From an uncultured Alistipes sp. (GTDB lineage: Bacteria; Bacteroidota; Bacteroidia; Bacteroidales; Rikenellaceae): a DNA stretch of 18,115 nt. Of the stretch, positions 6,557 through 13,970 are shown piece by piece. The first letter of the stretch is position 1. Every line of letters begins with the position of its first letter. The translations under genes were made by a program, and so were the position numbers. The notes beneath the pieces are model-generated. The model was not told where the DNA came from. It did no database searches and was given only the letters and a program-made list of their open reading frames with translations. The stretch covers positions 1 through 18,115 of the forward strand of contig CAAGGR010000126.1 in the NCBI GenBank assembly GCA_900769445.1, in the 5' to 3' direction.

Positions 6557-6594
6557 GCCCTAATGGCCGCACAAGCGCCCATTAGGGCATTTTC
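6557..6594 (+). terminator. Terminator hairpin between the early and late blocks
   Basis: A perfect 10-bp stem (6557-6566 with 6579-6588, GCCCTAATGG/CCATTAGGGC) encloses a 12-base loop and is followed by ATTTTCTTA. It would stop transcripts arriving from the ATPase. Transcripts starting at the promoter just upstream would lack half of the stem and pass freely. Confidence 0.7.
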
Positions 6595-6614
6595 TTACAC
6601 AAAGGAGGTAGGCA

Positions 6615-6938
6615 ATGGACGAGGAGAACGAGGAGACCACTGAGGAAGTCGATGAGGAACGCGATGAGGTAGCCGAGGAGTCGGAGCCAGAGACCGACGA
6701 GGAGGCAACCGAGCAGCGCACCGACGATTACGACGGGCTCGCAAGGCGTCTCGATGATGTGATGGAGGCCATCACGAGCGGTTTCGAGGCAATGACGGCA
6801 CGCTTTGACGCAATGGGCCTATCCGACGTTGAGGGTGTCGGCTTCGTGTCCGACGATGTTTCGCCCGATGAGATCGAGTCGGGCACTGAGGAAAAGATTG
6901 ATGAGCTTCTGGGCATTGACAGCCTGGATCTTCTCTAG
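6615..6938 (+). CDS. Probable scaffold protein, phi29 gp7-like by position (107 aa)
   Basis: A short protein directly before the major capsid gene, where phi29 has its scaffold gene 7 (98 residues). AAGGAGGT (6602-6609) precedes ATG 6615. The first 40 residues are extremely acidic (runs of Glu/Asp). A helical, amphipathic middle follows (LARRLDDVMEAITSGFEAMTARFDAM, residues 42-67), then a second acidic tail ending LLGIDSLDLL. Small size, high charge and helical character fit a scaffold that dimerises, fills the prohead and leaves before packaging. There is no sequence signature I can point to, so the call rests on gene order and composition. Confidence 0.65.
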   Translation: MDEENEETTEEVDEERDEVAEESEPETDEEATEQRTDDYDGLARRLDDVMEAITSGFEAMTARFDAMGLSDVEGVGFVSDDVSPDEIESGTEEKIDELLGIDSLDLL

Positions 6939-6951
6939 GGAGTGATTTTAT

Positions 6952-8358
6952 ATGGTTGATAACACTACAATCCTTGCAAACGCGATGATTGAGGCATCGA
7001 ACGACTACCAGCAGCGAGTGCCCGACGTGACACAGCACAGCATTGACAAGGTATCGAAGTTCCTTTTCAAGCCCATGAATCGAAAGTACCTCAACGAGTT
7101 CATGGACATCTTCGTGAACCGCATCGCTGGCGAGGTAGTCCACCAAAAGGACTTCAAAAACCCGCTTAAGCGCAAGCGCGAGGACATTCTCTATGGTACG
7201 ACTATTCAGGAGATTGCCCTGGACTTCGTCAAGGCCCATGCCTACAAGGACGATTGGGGCCATCGTGTGGATGATATCACCAATCTTCTCAAGGTCTATC
7301 GTCCTGATGGGCAGGTTGCCTACCATAGCGTGAACCGCTACGACCAATATCCCATCTCAATTAATGAGATGGAGCTTAGGGCCGCTTTCAAGGGTGAGTA
7401 TGGACTTAACCAACTTGCCAGTGCCATCATGAAGGTGCCTTACAACTCAGCCGAGTATGACGAGTATGGCATCTACAAGCAGCTCATCGCCGAGCACGAG
7501 TACAATCATGGACACTACAAGCACCAGTGCGCATATCCCGTTGACGAGAGCACTGGCAAGGCTTTCCTTCGTGCGCTTCGTGCCTATGCTGACAAGATCA
7601 CCATCCCGTCACGCATCTACAACGCCAAGGACGCGACCATCCCGACGTGGATTAATCCCGACGAGCTCCCATCAATGGTGCTCTATATCGAGGCGGACGC
7701 AAAGGCATCCATTGACGTTGACACGCTCAGCTCAGTCTTCCAACTCGATAAGGCCGAAATCAAGTATCGAATCCAGTTCATTGACTCGATTCCCATTCCT
7801 GGTGCATTCGCGCTTCTGACAACTGATGATTACTGGATGTGTGCCGACTACTCAGTTTCAAATGATTCCTTCCGCAATCCGCAGACTCGAACCGAGACGT
7901 GGTACTACACCATCATCGGCCTCTATTCGACAAGTCCGTTCGTGCCTGCAATCCTGTTTACGACCGAAGAGGGCACGGTCAACAACAAGATCACCGAGGC
8001 CGTCACCGGTCTCACCATCTCACCTGCATCGGGTGACGTCGAGCAAGGTGGACAGCTTGCGCTCGTGACCACGCTTGCAGGAACGCTCACGCCCACTCCC
8101 GCGACCTACGTGGTTCCACCCACCGTTACCGTTGCGCCAGACGCATGTACCTACGAGCTTTACGCCATGCTTGACGATGAGGATTATCAGCTTGACATTG
8201 ATACCTACGTCGATCGCTTCGGAATCCTGCATGTCGGCACGACCGTGCCCATCGACACAGAGATCACCGTCACGGCCACGTCAACGTATGTTGACGAAAA
8301 CGGCGATTCAGAGACGGCAGAGGGCACTTATACCGTCATTGCGCCCGTGGCTGGTTAA
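6952..8358 (+). CDS. Major capsid protein, phi29 gp8-like with C-terminal Ig-like domain (468 aa)
   Basis: This forms the prohead shell. Segments match phi29 gp8 (448 residues) in order: LKRKREDILYGTTIQEI (residues 73-89) against a basic stretch then the IEEIY segment of gp8, NSAEYDEY near 165 against NSAEVDEY, then IEADAKASIDVDTL near 246 against IDADLEAELDVDVL. From about residue 346 the sequence becomes Ig-like (LTISPASGDVEQGGQLAL), corresponding to the BIG2 domain of gp8 (VIVSPNIAAVKQGGQQQF), which decorates the capsid surface. GGGAG (6938-6942) lies 9 bases before ATG 6952. A hairpin follows the gene at 8388-8411, and high expression is expected. Confidence 0.93.
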   Translation: MVDNTTILANAMIEASNDYQQRVPDVTQHSIDKVSKFLFKPMNRKYLNEFMDIFVNRIAGEVVHQKDFKNPLKRKREDILYGTTIQEIALDFVKAHAYKDDWGHRVDDITNLLKVYRPDGQVAYHSVNRYDQYPISINEMELRAAFKGEYGLNQLASAIMKVPYNSAEYDEYGIYKQLIAEHEYNHGHYKHQCAYPVDESTGKAFLRALRAYADKITIPSRIYNAKDATIPTWINPDELPSMVLYIEADAKASIDVDTLSSVFQLDKAEIKYRIQFIDSIPIPGAFALLTTDDYWMCADYSVSNDSFRNPQTRTETWYYTIIGLYSTSPFVPAILFTTEEGTVNNKITEAVTGLTISPASGDVEQGGQLALVTTLAGTLTPTPATYVVPPTVTVAPDACTYELYAMLDDEDYQLDIDTYVDRFGILHVGTTVPIDTEITVTATSTYVDENGDSETAEGTYTVIAPVAG

Positions 8359-8368
8359 GCATTACAAT
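8339..8368 (+). promoter_or_regulatory. Weak candidate promoter before the tail knob gene
   Basis: TTGCGC (8339-8344), an 18-base spacer and TACAAT (8363-8368) lie at the end of the capsid gene. It could boost the tail genes, but the match is modest. Confidence 0.25.
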
Positions 8369-8387
8369 ACAGATGTTGCCGTGCTGG

Positions 8388-8411
8388 AGGGTGCCGCTTT
8401 TGCGGTACCCT
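8388..8411 (+). terminator. Hairpin after the major capsid gene (attenuator or mRNA end)
   Basis: AGGGTGCCGC (8388-8397) pairs with GCGGTACCCT (8402-8411), with one G-U, around a TTTT loop. Only TTC follows, so termination should be partial at best. Its place after the most abundant protein suggests a partial stop or a stabilised mRNA end, which would set capsid above tail expression. Confidence 0.5.
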
Positions 8412-8432
8412 TCATCCATAAGGAGGCAAGAC

Positions 8433-11063
8433 ATGAGCAAGGAATTTCCCCATCTTAGTGACAATGCCTTTCCCTACCTAGACACGGTGGGACCATATGA
8501 CATAAAGATGGACATGGACTATAGGCGCTATGACTACGAGGCCACGGCAAAGCTCTGTAACGTCTCATGGCCTCATGACTACTCGCACGTGGTCAACTGG
8601 GGGAGCGAGGACACGCGCGACGCATGGTTTCGTTTGATTGACGGTGACGTTATAGAGCTTTCGCAAGGCTTCGCGAGGTCGCAGCTCGATGAGATATCAC
8701 TGCCAATTCCCTATGACGTGGCGCTACTCTACAACTACGTCTATCTGCGAATACCGCAACTAACCGATGATGAGCCGATAGACTACGAGGGCAAGCGTGG
8801 ACTTCGGACGGTTTGCGCGTTCGTCTCTGACGTTATCTATCGGGCACCATCGACAACCACGTTCGTGCTTGAGGTTGACATGTGGACAACCTATCTGCCG
8901 CATCTGAGCGTCAACGCGATGATGCTTACGAGGGGGCATGCGCCCATGTATGCCACGAGCGTTGATGATTACCTAAGAGATCCAATCAATCACAGCGCAG
9001 ACCTTCTCACGCCCGATGTGGATTTTGGTGGCACGATGGTTACAAGGGGCGGCGCCGTCCTTCCCCTATCGACAGCCCTTTACGTGATGGTCTTCGCATC
9101 GACTATTCCGAGGTCTAACCTGGACTCGATACCGCGAGCGACGAATGCAAACCAGACGGGGCCAACCTACTACGACACGGGTGCCAGGAACGGGGAGCAA
9201 GTCGGGGTGAGCGGCTTCGTTTGGGCCGCAAACGGCAAATCATACTATGGCATGAACTCGCCAAGCGCAGCAACCCACTTTGACATGGACACGGCCTCTG
9301 GCCTCTATTACTACGCCATGTACACGGCTGACATGTATCATGGTGCGCTTGACACGCTCTTCAACACGCTTCCCGTCTTCGCTCTGAGCGTCAAGGCCGC
9401 ATACGTCATACCATCGGACTTGGTATCACTGGGCACAGAGCACACGGTAGGCAGTGCCAAGCTCTACGAGGTCACGAGTAGGCCAAGCTTTCAATCAGTG
9501 GGCTCGATCAAGCTGGAAAGGTCGATGTTTGACATTCCTTCCAGCTATGCGGAGATCACCAAGCTCTACACAGCGCCCTACTCAGTCCTTGAGCTTTCGG
9601 ACGATGCCGGTCAGACGATGGAGCTTAGGGTAGAGGACACGCATGGCACAATCGACGTTAAGCAGCTCGTGTCGGCCACGTGGCCCATGCTCAGATGGGA
9701 CGTGGCTTTCACAAACGTTGAGTCAACGGCACAAGACCTTGCTTACACGTGGGTGCGGCTCAACGACGCGCAACAGCAAAAGAGCGTGCCAGGTGCCGAC
9801 TTCGCGGCGCGTCTTCTTGACTTCGGCATTCCCACCTATTCCCTCTACCTGAACGCCCTTACCGAGGCAGCGCTTACGTCACAAATTGACGAGGAACAGG
9901 CAAAGCGAAACGCGGTGCTTGCCTATCAGAACACCATGAGAAGCGCGAACACGGGTGAGCAGAACGCTTACGCAAGCAACGCGACGGCAAAGAGCAACGC
10001 GGACGCAAGCGCCGACACAGCAAAGACCAACACTGATGCAAGTGCCGACACAGCCAAGGCAAACACCACAACGAGCACGAACGCATCAAGGTCGAATGCC
10101 ACAACGCAAAACGAATATCGCAGCCTTAACGAGCAGAATGCACGAACATACACCACGGATGGTGCTTCTACAGATTTAACTCTTCAAGAGGATTTATTTG
10201 CGGCATCAATGAATCAAAACCAGTTTGCATCATTGTCTCAGGTGTCGAACATAGCCAGCCAAAGCATAGGCGCGACAGCGGCAAACATGTACACGGGAAA
10301 TTATGAGGGTGCTGCACTGTCAGCAATCAACGGTCTAAGTGGCGCACTGACGGCAGGAGCTAGTTACCTAATGGCCGCATCGACTGAGGCAGCAATAGTA
10401 AGTGCTACATCTGACGCGCTATATGATAAAGCAGCCGCAGCTGCCGCTCTTGGATATGTAAACGCAAACAATGCAAATTCAGAGAACACAGACCTTACGA
10501 CAAGGAACGCAAACGCAGCAGACACGATAGCAAGCAACTCGCAAGCTACCGCAAAGGCCAATGCGTCAAGATCGCAATCGACCTCAAAAGCCAACGCAAC
10601 GAGAACCAAGGGGACGGGTGACAGCAACGCGGGCTACACGCAATCGACAGCCATGGAGAACGCCAAGGCAACGCTTGAGAACGCGCAACTCGCGTTTGCA
10701 TCGTCCATTCGCCATCAAGAGGTAGAGCCATCCGTGCCTCACGGAGCATACTCAGGCGACGCAATCCACGAGCAGATGCAGGGTCGCAACGTCCACCTTC
10801 GCGTCAAGACGGAGAGCGCGTCTGCGATGAGCAGGGCGGGTGACGCTTTCTTGCGCTATGGCTACCGCTATGATGGTCTCTGGGACATGACGGGCGAGCA
10901 TGCTTGGTGTCCGAGGAACAAGGACAGATGCTATTGGCAGACCTCCGACGTTTTCCAGGACTTGTCAAAGTCACCAAACGTCATGTGCAACAGGATGCTG
11001 AGAACCATACTTGAGGCTGGAATCACGGTTTGGAATGACCCTAGCAAGATTGGACGGATATGA
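8433..11063 (+). CDS. Tail knob protein, phi29 gp9-like with pore loop and Asn/Ala/Ser/Thr repeats (876 aa)
   Basis: This forms the distal tail tube. The start is ATG 8433, 7 bases after AGGAGG (8421-8426); the frame extends upstream to 8373 but has no binding site there. The N-terminal half has the gp9 pattern (SLPIPYDVALLYNYVYLRI, then a VLEVDMWTTYL segment matching the FEIDVLQTWM region of gp9). The C-terminus (FLRYGYRYDG, then EAGITVWNDPSKIG) matches gp9 FHKYGYKIN and DNGITLWHTDNIG. In phi29 gp9 (599 residues) a long hydrophobic loop opens a pore in the host membrane. Here residues 609-676 are a Gly/Ala-rich hydrophobic stretch in the same place. It is flanked on both sides by low-complexity Asn/Ala/Ser/Thr/Lys-rich segments (about 500-560 and 677-752) that phi29 lacks and that account for part of the larger size. 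Confidence 0.9.
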   Translation: MSKEFPHLSDNAFPYLDTVGPYDIKMDMDYRRYDYEATAKLCNVSWPHDYSHVVNWGSEDTRDAWFRLIDGDVIELSQGFARSQLDEISLPIPYDVALLYNYVYLRIPQLTDDEPIDYEGKRGLRTVCAFVSDVIYRAPSTTTFVLEVDMWTTYLPHLSVNAMMLTRGHAPMYATSVDDYLRDPINHSADLLTPDVDFGGTMVTRGGAVLPLSTALYVMVFASTIPRSNLDSIPRATNANQTGPTYYDTGARNGEQVGVSGFVWAANGKSYYGMNSPSAATHFDMDTASGLYYYAMYTADMYHGALDTLFNTLPVFALSVKAAYVIPSDLVSLGTEHTVGSAKLYEVTSRPSFQSVGSIKLERSMFDIPSSYAEITKLYTAPYSVLELSDDAGQTMELRVEDTHGTIDVKQLVSATWPMLRWDVAFTNVESTAQDLAYTWVRLNDAQQQKSVPGADFAARLLDFGIPTYSLYLNALTEAALTSQIDEEQAKRNAVLAYQNTMRSANTGEQNAYASNATAKSNADASADTAKTNTDASADTAKANTTTSTNASRSNATTQNEYRSLNEQNARTYTTDGASTDLTLQEDLFAASMNQNQFASLSQVSNIASQSIGATAANMYTGNYEGAALSAINGLSGALTAGASYLMAASTEAAIVSATSDALYDKAAAAAALGYVNANNANSENTDLTTRNANAADTIASNSQATAKANASRSQSTSKANATRTKGTGDSNAGYTQSTAMENAKATLENAQLAFASSIRHQEVEPSVPHGAYSGDAIHEQMQGRNVHLRVKTESASAMSRAGDAFLRYGYRYDGLWDMTGEHAWCPRNKDRCYWQTSDVFQDLSKSPNVMCNRMLRTILEAGITVWNDPSKIGRI
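10002..10067 (+). repeat. Tandem 33-base repeat in the tail knob gene
   Basis: Two adjacent 11-residue units, DASADTAKTNT and DASADTAKANT, occupy residues 524-545. They lie in the Asn/Ala/Ser/Thr-rich segment before the hydrophobic loop. Confidence 0.85.
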
Positions 11064-11221
11064 TGGACAAGGAAAACGAGTTTGGGTTTGTCAAGGGTAA
11101 ACCGTTTCTCATTGACAGCGACGCGGGTAAGAAATTCATGGAGTCGGTAAAGCTTTCCATTAACAAGAAGCATACCGAGCACATGAGAGAAAAAGTGGAG
11201 GAAGACGATGAGCAAGAATAG
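11063..11221 (+). CDS. Small overlapped protein between tail knob and connector (52 aa)
   Basis: ATG 11063 overlaps the stop of the tail knob gene (ATGATGG), and the reading frame ends 14 bases into the connector gene, so the stretch is fully used on both sides. The product has 52 residues: a mixed N-terminus (MDKENEFGFVKGKPFLIDSD), a Lys-rich middle and an acidic end (EKVEEDDEQE). No strong ribosome binding site is visible, and translation by re-initiation after the knob gene is likely. The connector binding site GGAGG (11197-11201) lies inside it. I recognise no family. Its place suggests a small virion or assembly factor acting on connector or tail. Confidence 0.65.
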   Translation: MDKENEFGFVKGKPFLIDSDAGKKFMESVKLSINKKHTEHMREKVEEDDEQE

Positions 11222-12167
11222 CAAACGAATGACATGTGGCTGGAATGGCCCCATCTATTGGGCAACGCCCGAGTACAACTCATGTCTTCTCATGGGAATC
11301 CAAGACACCATCGCGCAACTTGCCATGACGCGCTACGAGTGGATCGGGCTACCCAAGACGGTGGATCCACTCTACCTTGAAAAGGTTCTCTTCTACCAAG
11401 GATGGGCAACGATAGCATTTCCCAAGAAGGACGATAAGCGCGGGCTCTGGTATTGCGCAAAGTGTGTCACTGACAGTGAGCTAGGAATCTATGACAGGCC
11501 CATCCGCTGGATAGCCTACAACCGAGACAAGCTGCGTTTCAGGTGCGACGCAAACAACGGTGTGCTTGTCTATGACAACGTGAATAGAACACCACTGTGG
11601 AACATGCTTGAGCTACTCGCACGCGAGCTCGTGGACATTGAGAAGACGCGACAGGTTAACCGCTTCTACCAAAAGTTTCCCTACGTGCTCGTGGTACCAG
11701 ATGACATGGAGCTTTCGGCAGACCAGATCTTGTCAAGCATTGTTGCGGGCACACCAGTGATAACGGCGAATCCACAAATCAAGGAGATGGAGCCTTACAA
11801 GCTTGCCCTGGATGTTCCGCTCATCGGCGCAGAGCTTACCGCATCCGAGCAAAACATATGGAATCGCATATATACGCTACTTGGCATATCAAACATCACA
11901 TTCAAGAATGAGCGCATGATTGAGGATGAGGTACGCTCTATGAGCGAACCGAGCTCGATGCTTGCCATGAGCGGGCTCGTGGAGCGCAGGCGTGCAGCTG
12001 ACTATCTCAATGACCGTTTTGGCCTGAACGTCTCAGTCGTGTGGAGAGCTGACAACACATCCGATAACTACAACTTGTTAACAAATGTCGAAAAGTCGAT
12101 GAAACTTATAACTGGCCAGAACAAGGGACTGGGGGAGGTATTGGGAAATGATGCATCGTCTGAATGA
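11208..12167 (+). CDS. Upper collar/connector (portal), phi29 gp10-like (319 aa)
   Basis: The dodecameric portal through which DNA is packaged and to which the tail attaches. The length is near gp10 (309). Matches in order: LAMTRYEWIGLPKTVDPLYLEK (residues 38-59) against [22 protein letters not shown] of gp10; a central LELLARELVDIEKT against LELFAAELAELKEI; NERMIEDEV near 235 against KERMVTDEV; and RFGLNVSVVWR near 270 against LYGLNVKVKFR. GGAGG (11197-11201) lies 6 bases before ATG 11208. The gene overlaps the next one by 20 bases. Confidence 0.93.
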   Translation: MSKNSKRMTCGWNGPIYWATPEYNSCLLMGIQDTIAQLAMTRYEWIGLPKTVDPLYLEKVLFYQGWATIAFPKKDDKRGLWYCAKCVTDSELGIYDRPIRWIAYNRDKLRFRCDANNGVLVYDNVNRTPLWNMLELLARELVDIEKTRQVNRFYQKFPYVLVVPDDMELSADQILSSIVAGTPVITANPQIKEMEPYKLALDVPLIGAELTASEQNIWNRIYTLLGISNITFKNERMIEDEVRSMSEPSSMLAMSGLVERRRAADYLNDRFGLNVSVVWRADNTSDNYNLLTNVEKSMKLITGQNKGLGEVLGNDASSE

Positions 12168-12732
12168 CGTTCAGCCGCTTGAGTGGGACGAGGTTCAAAG
12201 TCCAGGACGCGACGAGTGGCACGGAATCGTAACCGTGACCATAGGCGAGCTTTTGGACAACCACATCATTGAAGGAATCATTCTAGGCACGTGGGGCGCG
12301 TTCGATGCCTACAGCGAGGAACAGCGTGAGAGGCTATGGGCAAAGTTCGTGGGCCGCTTCAAGTATCGCGAGATAGGCATTTTGCCAGTGAGAAGGTGGC
12401 TGGATAGGCTTCTTGCAAAGCTTAACGAGATCATGCCAAAGTACAAGCTTCTCTACAAAGCCATTGACGATGGTGCTTCGGTCTTGACGATAGGTGACGA
12501 GTACCACAAGGGCCGCGACGTTCACTCAACGTTTCCGCAAACCGCATTGGGTGGATCCAACCAAGACTATGCATCGAGCGGAAACGACAAGGAATACGAG
12601 ACAATCAGGGACATGGGTCTTCTTGAGGTTGCGGAGAAAATCAAGGCTTACAATGACGTTGACGTGTTGATTCTGGAAGAGCTTGAGTCGCTCTTCCTGT
12701 GTGTCCACACACTCACTCTAGCGACCATGTAA
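12148..12732 (+). CDS. Lower collar protein, phi29 gp11-like (194 aa)
   Basis: This should join connector and tail knob. The segment FKYREIGILPVRRWLDRL (about residues 71-88) followed by LNEIMPKYKLLY matches gp11 FYMREIGFETFGLF...LNINMPYYNQLF. A later FPQTALGG...DYASSGNDKE matches the gp11 pattern of a short Gly segment followed by SYAT. It is clearly shorter than gp11 (293 residues) and lacks its long Ser/Thr/Asp/Lys-rich middle. The start ATG 12148 overlaps the connector end, with GGGGGAGG (12131-12138) 9 bases upstream. A second ATG follows immediately at 12151. Confidence 0.85.
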   Translation: MMHRLNDVQPLEWDEVQSPGRDEWHGIVTVTIGELLDNHIIEGIILGTWGAFDAYSEEQRERLWAKFVGRFKYREIGILPVRRWLDRLLAKLNEIMPKYKLLYKAIDDGASVLTIGDEYHKGRDVHSTFPQTALGGSNQDYASSGNDKEYETIRDMGLLEVAEKIKAYNDVDVLILEELESLFLCVHTLTLATM

Positions 12733-12743
12733 GGAGGAAAAAG

Positions 12744-13310
12744 ATGTTAGGCCAACCTGTTCCTATCCCACCGTACCCGGCTTTCGCCCCTGGGCCTCCA
12801 GTGGTGCCAAAACTCTACTGGGACTCCATCAGCCAAGAGCAGCGCATCAAGCGGCTTTGCGAGGAACTCCATCGCATCTGTGAATATGCCAACATGCTTG
12901 GTGTCAACATCAACGCTGACCACAGGCTCATCGAGCAGCTCTTGAACGACTTCGAGAGCTTCAAGGAAAGCGGATTTCTCGATTACTACGAGGAACAGCT
13001 GGAAAAATGGATCAACGACAACGTTGCCCTTCTCTTCACCATGTTTGCAAAGATGGTCTTCTTCGGCCTCACGGACAATGGTTACTTTTGCGCATACATT
13101 CCCGAAAGTTGGTTTGAAATAACCTTTGACACGGGCATGGTCTACGGCCGTTTTGACTATGGGCGCTTGCTCTTGCGCTATGACGCTGACGGTTCGGGCG
13201 TCATTGACAACACTGGTCGCTATGACGATGAGACGGCGAGCACGCTTGTCCCACGTGTGGAAGCTCTTGAACACACAATCTATACGCCCATCTCGCAAGG
13301 GGGTGCATGA
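12744..13310 (+). CDS. Minor virion protein, probable tail/fibre attachment (188 aa)
   Basis: The start is ATG 12744 after AAGGAGG (12731-12737); the frame extends upstream to 12699 but without a binding site. The N-terminus is Pro-rich (PVPIPPYPAFAPGPPVVP). A helical part follows (YWDSISQEQRIKRLCEELHR, residues 25-44), with acidic coiled segments to about residue 93. From about 107 a beta-like domain reads FGLTDNGYFCAYIPESW then ITFDTGMVYGRFDYGRL. Short proteins with the YWDxxSQEQRIK head and the ITFDTG...YGRL end seem to recur beside fibre genes in small gut phages, from memory. It lies between lower collar and coiled-coil fibre and overlaps the latter (ATGA), so an adaptor that holds fibres is a reasonable inference. 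Confidence 0.6.
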   Translation: MLGQPVPIPPYPAFAPGPPVVPKLYWDSISQEQRIKRLCEELHRICEYANMLGVNINADHRLIEQLLNDFESFKESGFLDYYEEQLEKWINDNVALLFTMFAKMVFFGLTDNGYFCAYIPESWFEITFDTGMVYGRFDYGRLLLRYDADGSGVIDNTGRYDDETASTLVPRVEALEHTIYTPISQGGA

Positions 13311-13960
13311 TGCCTGAAATCACACCATTGCCAAAGAACAAGGCCGTAAGAGGCTCCATCATCGACGCGGTGGACAAGATCAACGAGCTCGTGCCGGCAG
13401 TGAACGCCCTTGAGCCGGCATCGGTCGAGCAACTTGAGAGCGACGTTGCACAGCTCAAGACTGACATGACGGCAGCGCAGGGAGACATAGCGACACTACA
13501 AGAAGAGGTTGCCGCGTTGGATCCCGCATCGGTGCAGGAGCTTGAGGAAGATGTTGTACAGCTGCAATCTGACATGACGGCAGCTGAGGGTAACATCACG
13601 TCGCTACAAAGCGGGCTATCCACCACCAACGGAAACGTAACGTCGCTAGGTACTCGCGTAACCACGGCTGAGGGAAACATCTCAACGCTTCAATCTAACA
13701 TGACGAGTGCGCAAGGTGACATTTCTACCCTACAAAGCGGGCTATCCACCACCAACGGAAACGTTTCAGCTCTCACCACCCGAGTAGTCACGGCAGAGAG
13801 CGACATTTCCACGCTGCAATCAGGGCTATCGACCACAAACGGCAATCTTTCGACGTTGCAAGGAACGGTGTCAACGCTTCTTACCGACCATGACGAGGCC
13901 TGGACGTTCGTGCTAGCAAATGGTACCACCGTAACAAAGAACGTTGTGGTCAGCTCATAG
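13307..13960 (+). CDS. Coiled-coil fibre protein with heptad-like repeats (217 aa)
   Basis: ATG 13307 overlaps the previous stop, with AAGGGGGTG (13297-13305) upstream; ATG 13310 is an equally likely start. After a short head (ITPLPKNKAVRGSIIDAVDKIN), residues 30-190 consist of repeats such as DVAQLKTDMTAAQGDIATLQ and SLQSGLSTTNGNV, rich in Leu/Val at regular spacing. These predict a long trimeric coiled coil as in phage fibre shafts. A short beta-like end follows (WTFVLANGTTVTKNVVV). It probably forms the stalk for the adhesin encoded next. The repeats are partly identical at DNA level (see 13604-13764). Confidence 0.8.
   Translation: MMPEITPLPKNKAVRGSIIDAVDKINELVPAVNALEPASVEQLESDVAQLKTDMTAAQGDIATLQEEVAALDPASVQELEEDVVQLQSDMTAAEGNITSLQSGLSTTNGNVTSLGTRVTTAEGNISTLQSNMTSAQGDISTLQSGLSTTNGNVSALTTRVVTAESDISTLQSGLSTTNGNLSTLQGTVSTLLTDHDEAWTFVLANGTTVTKNVVVSS
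13604..13764 (+). repeat. Identical 35-base direct repeat in the fibre gene, 126-base period
   Basis: Bases 13604-13638 and 13730-13764 are identical over 35 positions and code for LQSGLSTTNGN. A third, diverged copy encodes the same peptide near 13817-13849. The 42-residue period suggests growth of the shaft by duplication. Confidence 0.9.
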
Positions 13961-13970
13961 GGGGTGTGTC

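Noticed and set aside
6421..6614. Possible tRNA in the non-coding gap
   Set aside because: No cloverleaf with anticodon arm and TΨC-like loop could be drawn, and no CCA-type acceptor end is present.
6772..7347. Leftward open frame of 191 residues across scaffold and capsid genes
   Set aside because: It crosses two well-supported rightward genes and their boundary, with no start signals.
12747..13298. Long leftward open frame of 183 residues opposite the minor virion protein
   Set aside because: It lies wholly antisense to a gene with good binding site and overlaps, and has no ribosome binding site of its own; a shadow of codon bias.
13201..13680. Leftward Ser/Cys-rich frame of 159 residues opposite the fibre
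   Set aside because: Its composition is what antisense reading of the repeats gives; no start site.
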